This document shows positions 62,601 to 64,000 of a stretch of DNA of 64,000 nucleotides, piece after piece. Within the stretch, counting starts at the first letter, position 1. Every line of letters begins with the position of its first letter. The DNA lies in assembly GCA_009760885.1 (NCBI GenBank), contig CM019709.1, forward strand, positions 32,205,906 through 32,269,905. Reading direction: 5' to 3'. The stretch comes from Achatina immaculata (Eukaryota > Mollusca > Gastropoda > Stylommatophora > Achatinidae). The position numbers and the translations under genes were made by a program. The notes beneath the pieces were generated by a model that was not told the origin of the DNA, made no database searches, and worked only from the letters and a program-made list of their open reading frames with translations.

Positions 62601-63623
62601 TGAGCTAACCACACTCACTATAACCAGACAGGAATCCACAAGGCAGAAGGTTCCAGATCGTCCAATGCCTGCGCTGCAGTGAATTATAGCTGGTCCAACA
62701 TCAGACTCCAGAAAACCAGTCTCCCGGACTGAGTGAAGGAAATGAAGGAATGCATTTGGGGATGATGGCACCCCGAAATCTGGCCATGTTGTATAATGGA
62801 AATGAAGAATATCTCGCCTGTCACCGGTCTGGAGACGACAGTAATAAAATGTTACATGACATATCAAAAATTATATATATATGCTTCAAAAACAATAATA
62901 CATTAATAAGTGTCTGCTGCACTAAACATCACTCTTCACATTCTCTTTTATTTAATCAGAAGTCTCTTGCACTCATACACGATTCTCAGCACTCTCTTGT
63001 ACTCAGTCATGATTCTCAGCACTCTCTTGCACTCATTCATGATTCTCTGCACCCTCTTGCACTCATTCATGATTCTTTGTACCCTCTTGCACTCATTCAT
63101 GATTCTTTGCACTCTCTTGCACTCATCATGATTCTCAGCACTCTCTTGCACTCATTCATGATTCTCTGCACCCTCTTGCACTCATTCATGATTCTTTGTA
63201 CCCTCTTGCACTCATTCATGATTCTTTGCACTCTCTTGCACTCATCATGATTCTCAGCACTCTCTTGCACTCATTCATGATTCTCTGCACCCTCTTGCAT
63301 TCATTCATGATTCTTTGCACCCTCTTGCACTCATTCTCAGCACTCTCTTGCACTCAGTCATGATTCTCAGCACCCTGCTGCACTCAACCATCATTACAAC
63401 TTCAGCACAGTGTATGAAAGCATTGGTTTATTCTTCCTGTTATCAAACAATTAACAAAGAGCAAGTAACTCACTTCTAAGTGTTCCAGCTCTAAAGTTCT
63501 GAGAGTAAACTGCTGAAACTCTTGCTCTGCCATCAATGTCACCCTCAAACCACATTCCTGGAAGTACATCTCCTGGTCATAACCATAGTCTGCTCCAAGA
63601 GGCCAGTACTGGGAGCATTTCAG
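56457..63623 (-). CDS. PTPN2: PTPN1/PTPN2-type non-receptor tyrosine phosphatase, 3' part (5' exons outside window)
   Basis: Gene span on the minus strand; exons at 63474-63623, 62619-62828, 60514-60708, possibly 59549-59662, and 56457-56652. The product removes phosphate from phosphotyrosine in receptor and JAK-STAT signalling; vertebrate relatives sit on the ER membrane through a C-terminal anchor or are nuclear. Visible catalytic landmarks are the WPD loop (TTWPDFGVP), the P-loop [10 protein letters not shown] with the nucleophilic Cys and Arg, and the Q-loop [20 protein letters not shown]. The last exon resembles the PTPN2 tail (KVQQMKQRL in human, KIQQMKDRL here) and ends in a hydrophobic segment. 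The invertebrate gene is probably co-orthologous to vertebrate PTPN1 and PTPN2, so the symbol is approximate. The linker between residues equivalent to about 290 and the tail is incompletely resolved. Confidence 0.92.
56680..57110 (+). mobile_element. LINE 3' fragment in PTPN intron
   Basis: The plus strand reads [15 protein letters not shown], a frameshifted [10 protein letters not shown] and, out of frame, [18 protein letters not shown], matching a common non-LTR ORF2 terminus. Heavily frameshifted. Confidence 0.6.
57247..57320 (+). pseudogene. tRNA-Val-like sequence (SINE head or tRNA pseudogene)
   Basis: Contains AGTGCAGTGGTTCTCAC, an anticodon-loop-like TTCACAT (CAC, Val) and a T-arm GGGTTCAATCCCC. 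The anticodon stem and acceptor stem do not pair cleanly, so a functional tRNA is unlikely. It lies in a PTPN intron. Confidence 0.45.
58155..58375 (-). mobile_element. LINE relic, family B-like
   Basis: The minus strand resembles [26 protein letters not shown], a decayed RRMLRIPWT..GH series. Confidence 0.4.
58490..58960 (-). mobile_element. LINE family A 3' fragment in PTPN intron
   Basis: The minus strand reads [20 protein letters not shown] and, further up, degraded [18 protein letters not shown]. Same family as 8104-8676. Confidence 0.75.
58978..59300. repeat. Minisatellite, 29-bp unit, about 11 copies, PTPN intron
   Basis: Unit core GATTCTGTAATAACAAGTTT then CATCAATAT, copies nearly identical. 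Confidence 0.9.
59549..59662 (-). CDS. Possible PTPN linker exon
   Basis: A 114-bp open segment on the minus strand with a good pyrimidine-rich acceptor (TTCTCCCCCACAAAATAG) and a GTAAGT donor. It is phase 0 at both ends and so compatible with the preceding Q-loop exon. The peptide contains [19 protein letters not shown]. It has no recognisable homology. The tail exon requires phase 2 from its predecessor, so at least one further exon would be needed. Confidence 0.3.
59663..60513. other. PTPN intron, possible diverged repeat
   Basis: 59810-59955 (GCTGACCAAGACCTG, GACTGAAAGGAATATATCC, CAACACCCTTTTGAG) loosely parallels 45385-45585, suggesting an old dispersed repeat. No exon supported. Confidence 0.3.
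60514..60708 (-). CDS. PTPN2: PTPN exon with Q-loop
   Basis: Sixty-five codons, phase 0, acceptor TTTTTTTCCAG and donor GTAAGA. It contains [20 protein letters not shown], nearly identical to human, with the water-positioning glutamine. The end ([17 protein letters not shown]) is divergent. An earlier GT (after NLQ) was considered, but GAG/GTAAGA is the better donor and also keeps phase. Confidence 0.95.
60860..61070 (-). mobile_element. LINE family C 3' fragment
   Basis: Antisense of the 3990-4190 terminus: CTCTTTCTGAACCTTTAGTT, GGGCTTCTACAAATGCCTGC, CTTCTTTGGTCTACCCTTAC. Confidence 0.65.
61210..61400 (+). mobile_element. LINE family C fragment
   Basis: Reads [17 protein letters not shown], matching [17 protein letters not shown] at 3855-3905. 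Confidence 0.55.
61490..61825 (+). repeat. Dispersed repeat X, copy 4
   Basis: A near-complete copy: GTGAAGATGCTGTCCAATTT at the left, GCCTAGCCTGGCTAATGGGG in the middle, ACATCGGCTGCAAAGAACAA toward the right. It lies in a PTPN intron. Confidence 0.65.
62165..62420 (-). mobile_element. LINE 3' fragment
   Basis: The minus strand reads [26 protein letters not shown] and [15 protein letters not shown], the end of a non-LTR ORF2. Confidence 0.6.
62619..62828 (-). CDS. PTPN2: PTPN exon with WPD loop and catalytic P-loop
   Basis: Seventy codons, phase 0, acceptor CTCCAG and donor GTGAGT. It contains [15 protein letters not shown] (general-acid Asp) and [14 protein letters not shown] (catalytic Cys and phosphate-binding Arg), both intact, so the enzyme should be active. 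Confidence 0.97.
62965..63395. repeat. Minisatellite, 30-bp unit, about 14 copies, PTPN intron
   Basis: Unit core CTCTTGCACTCATTCATGAT then TCTCAGCAC. Variants (TTTGTAC, TTTGCAC, CTGCAC) recur in a block of about 119 bp, a higher-order repeat. It lies between two catalytic exons. Confidence 0.9.
63474..63623 (-). CDS. PTPN2: PTPN exon (KCxQYWP region)
   Basis: Fifty codons, phase 0 at both ends, acceptor TTTTTGCAG and donor GTGAGT. It begins LKCSQYWP, matching human PTP1B LKCAQYWP, and ends [12 protein letters not shown], matching YTVRQLELENL. No further exon is visible between here and the right edge. Confidence 0.95.
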
Positions 63624-63914
63624 CTGCAAAAACAAAGAAAATAGAACCATACATTTTTTTCCCAACAATCTCTTCAATGCAAGACAAAATGTTAGCAGCA
63701 GAATCGATATGATAATACATCACCATTTTAAATAAGGATTCTAAACAGTTTTAGTGTTATGTGTTAGAAAAGTATCAGCAGTAATGATATATATATATAA
63801 AATTCAAGGGCTTGGTTACATTGTTAAAGACTGGGTTACATTATTGTTATAAGAAAGAAAACTGAATCCACCAAACAAACAGAAAAGAACTTTGGTAAGT
63901 TATAGACATGAACA

Positions 63915-64000
63915 TCTGTGCGGTACCCGCAGGCTCATGAAGTGGTTATAAACCAACAACTCAAGACTTCTAAGACTCATGACCCAGTGACAACCTTACC
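63915..64000 (+). mobile_element. SINE family 2, partial, cut by window edge
   Basis: Contains CAACAACTCAAGAC and GACTCATGACCCAG, as in the body of the SINE at 14454-14660. The copy continues beyond the window. Confidence 0.5.

Noticed and set aside
62750..63250. A 166-residue open frame on the plus strand
   Set aside because: It covers antisense of a PTPN exon and then a 30-bp minisatellite.

Overview
This is a 64 kb piece of an intron-rich, AT-rich, repeat-laden animal nuclear genome. The coding exons are short, have GT-AG borders, and lie inside large introns crowded with decayed LINEs, tRNA-derived SINEs, Tc1/mariner, hAT-like and TTAA-flanked DNA elements, and about thirteen minisatellites. 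Protein similarity and repeat style suggest a mollusc, probably a gastropod. That is inference, because no diagnostic marker gene is present. There is no operon, CRISPR array, rRNA or prokaryotic feature.

Only two host genes can be supported. (1) METTL17, the mitochondrial small-ribosomal-subunit assembly factor of the Rsm22 family, lies on the + strand in 14 exons from about 17154 to 46384, with a poly(A) signal at 46581. The exon phases agree at every junction and the joined reading frame is 1539 bp (512 residues plus stop). (2) The 3' two-thirds of a PTPN1/PTPN2-type non-receptor tyrosine phosphatase lies on the - strand from 63623 down to 56457. It has three certain catalytic-domain exons, one uncertain linker exon and a tail-anchor exon. 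Its 5' exons lie beyond the right edge. The two genes converge, and about 10 kb separates their stop codons.

Layout. 1-17.1 kb: intergenic as far as can be seen. It holds a TTAA-flanked element, SINEs, LINE fragments, a mariner relic, minisatellites and a long AT microsatellite. 17.1-46.6 kb: METTL17, whose introns hold most of the LINE fragments, an approximately 1.3 kb Tc1/mariner element with long inverted repeats, two more TTAA elements and eight minisatellites. 46.6-56.4 kb: gene-poor sequence between the convergent genes, with a hAT-like MITE and a few LINE relics. 56.4-64 kb: the PTPN gene, with LINE relics, a 29-bp minisatellite and a 30-bp minisatellite in its introns.

The most interesting structures are architectural: a 36-bp intronic minisatellite open on both strands and in frame with METTL17 exon 5; a 42-bp duplication of the exon 11 splice acceptor that would add 14 in-frame residues beside the cysteine cluster; a minisatellite that appears to have grown from one segment of a dispersed repeat; a family of non-autonomous TTAA-flanked elements; and a 51-bp LINE insertion with a perfect 11-bp target-site duplication. 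LINE family letters A-E are labels used only in this annotation.
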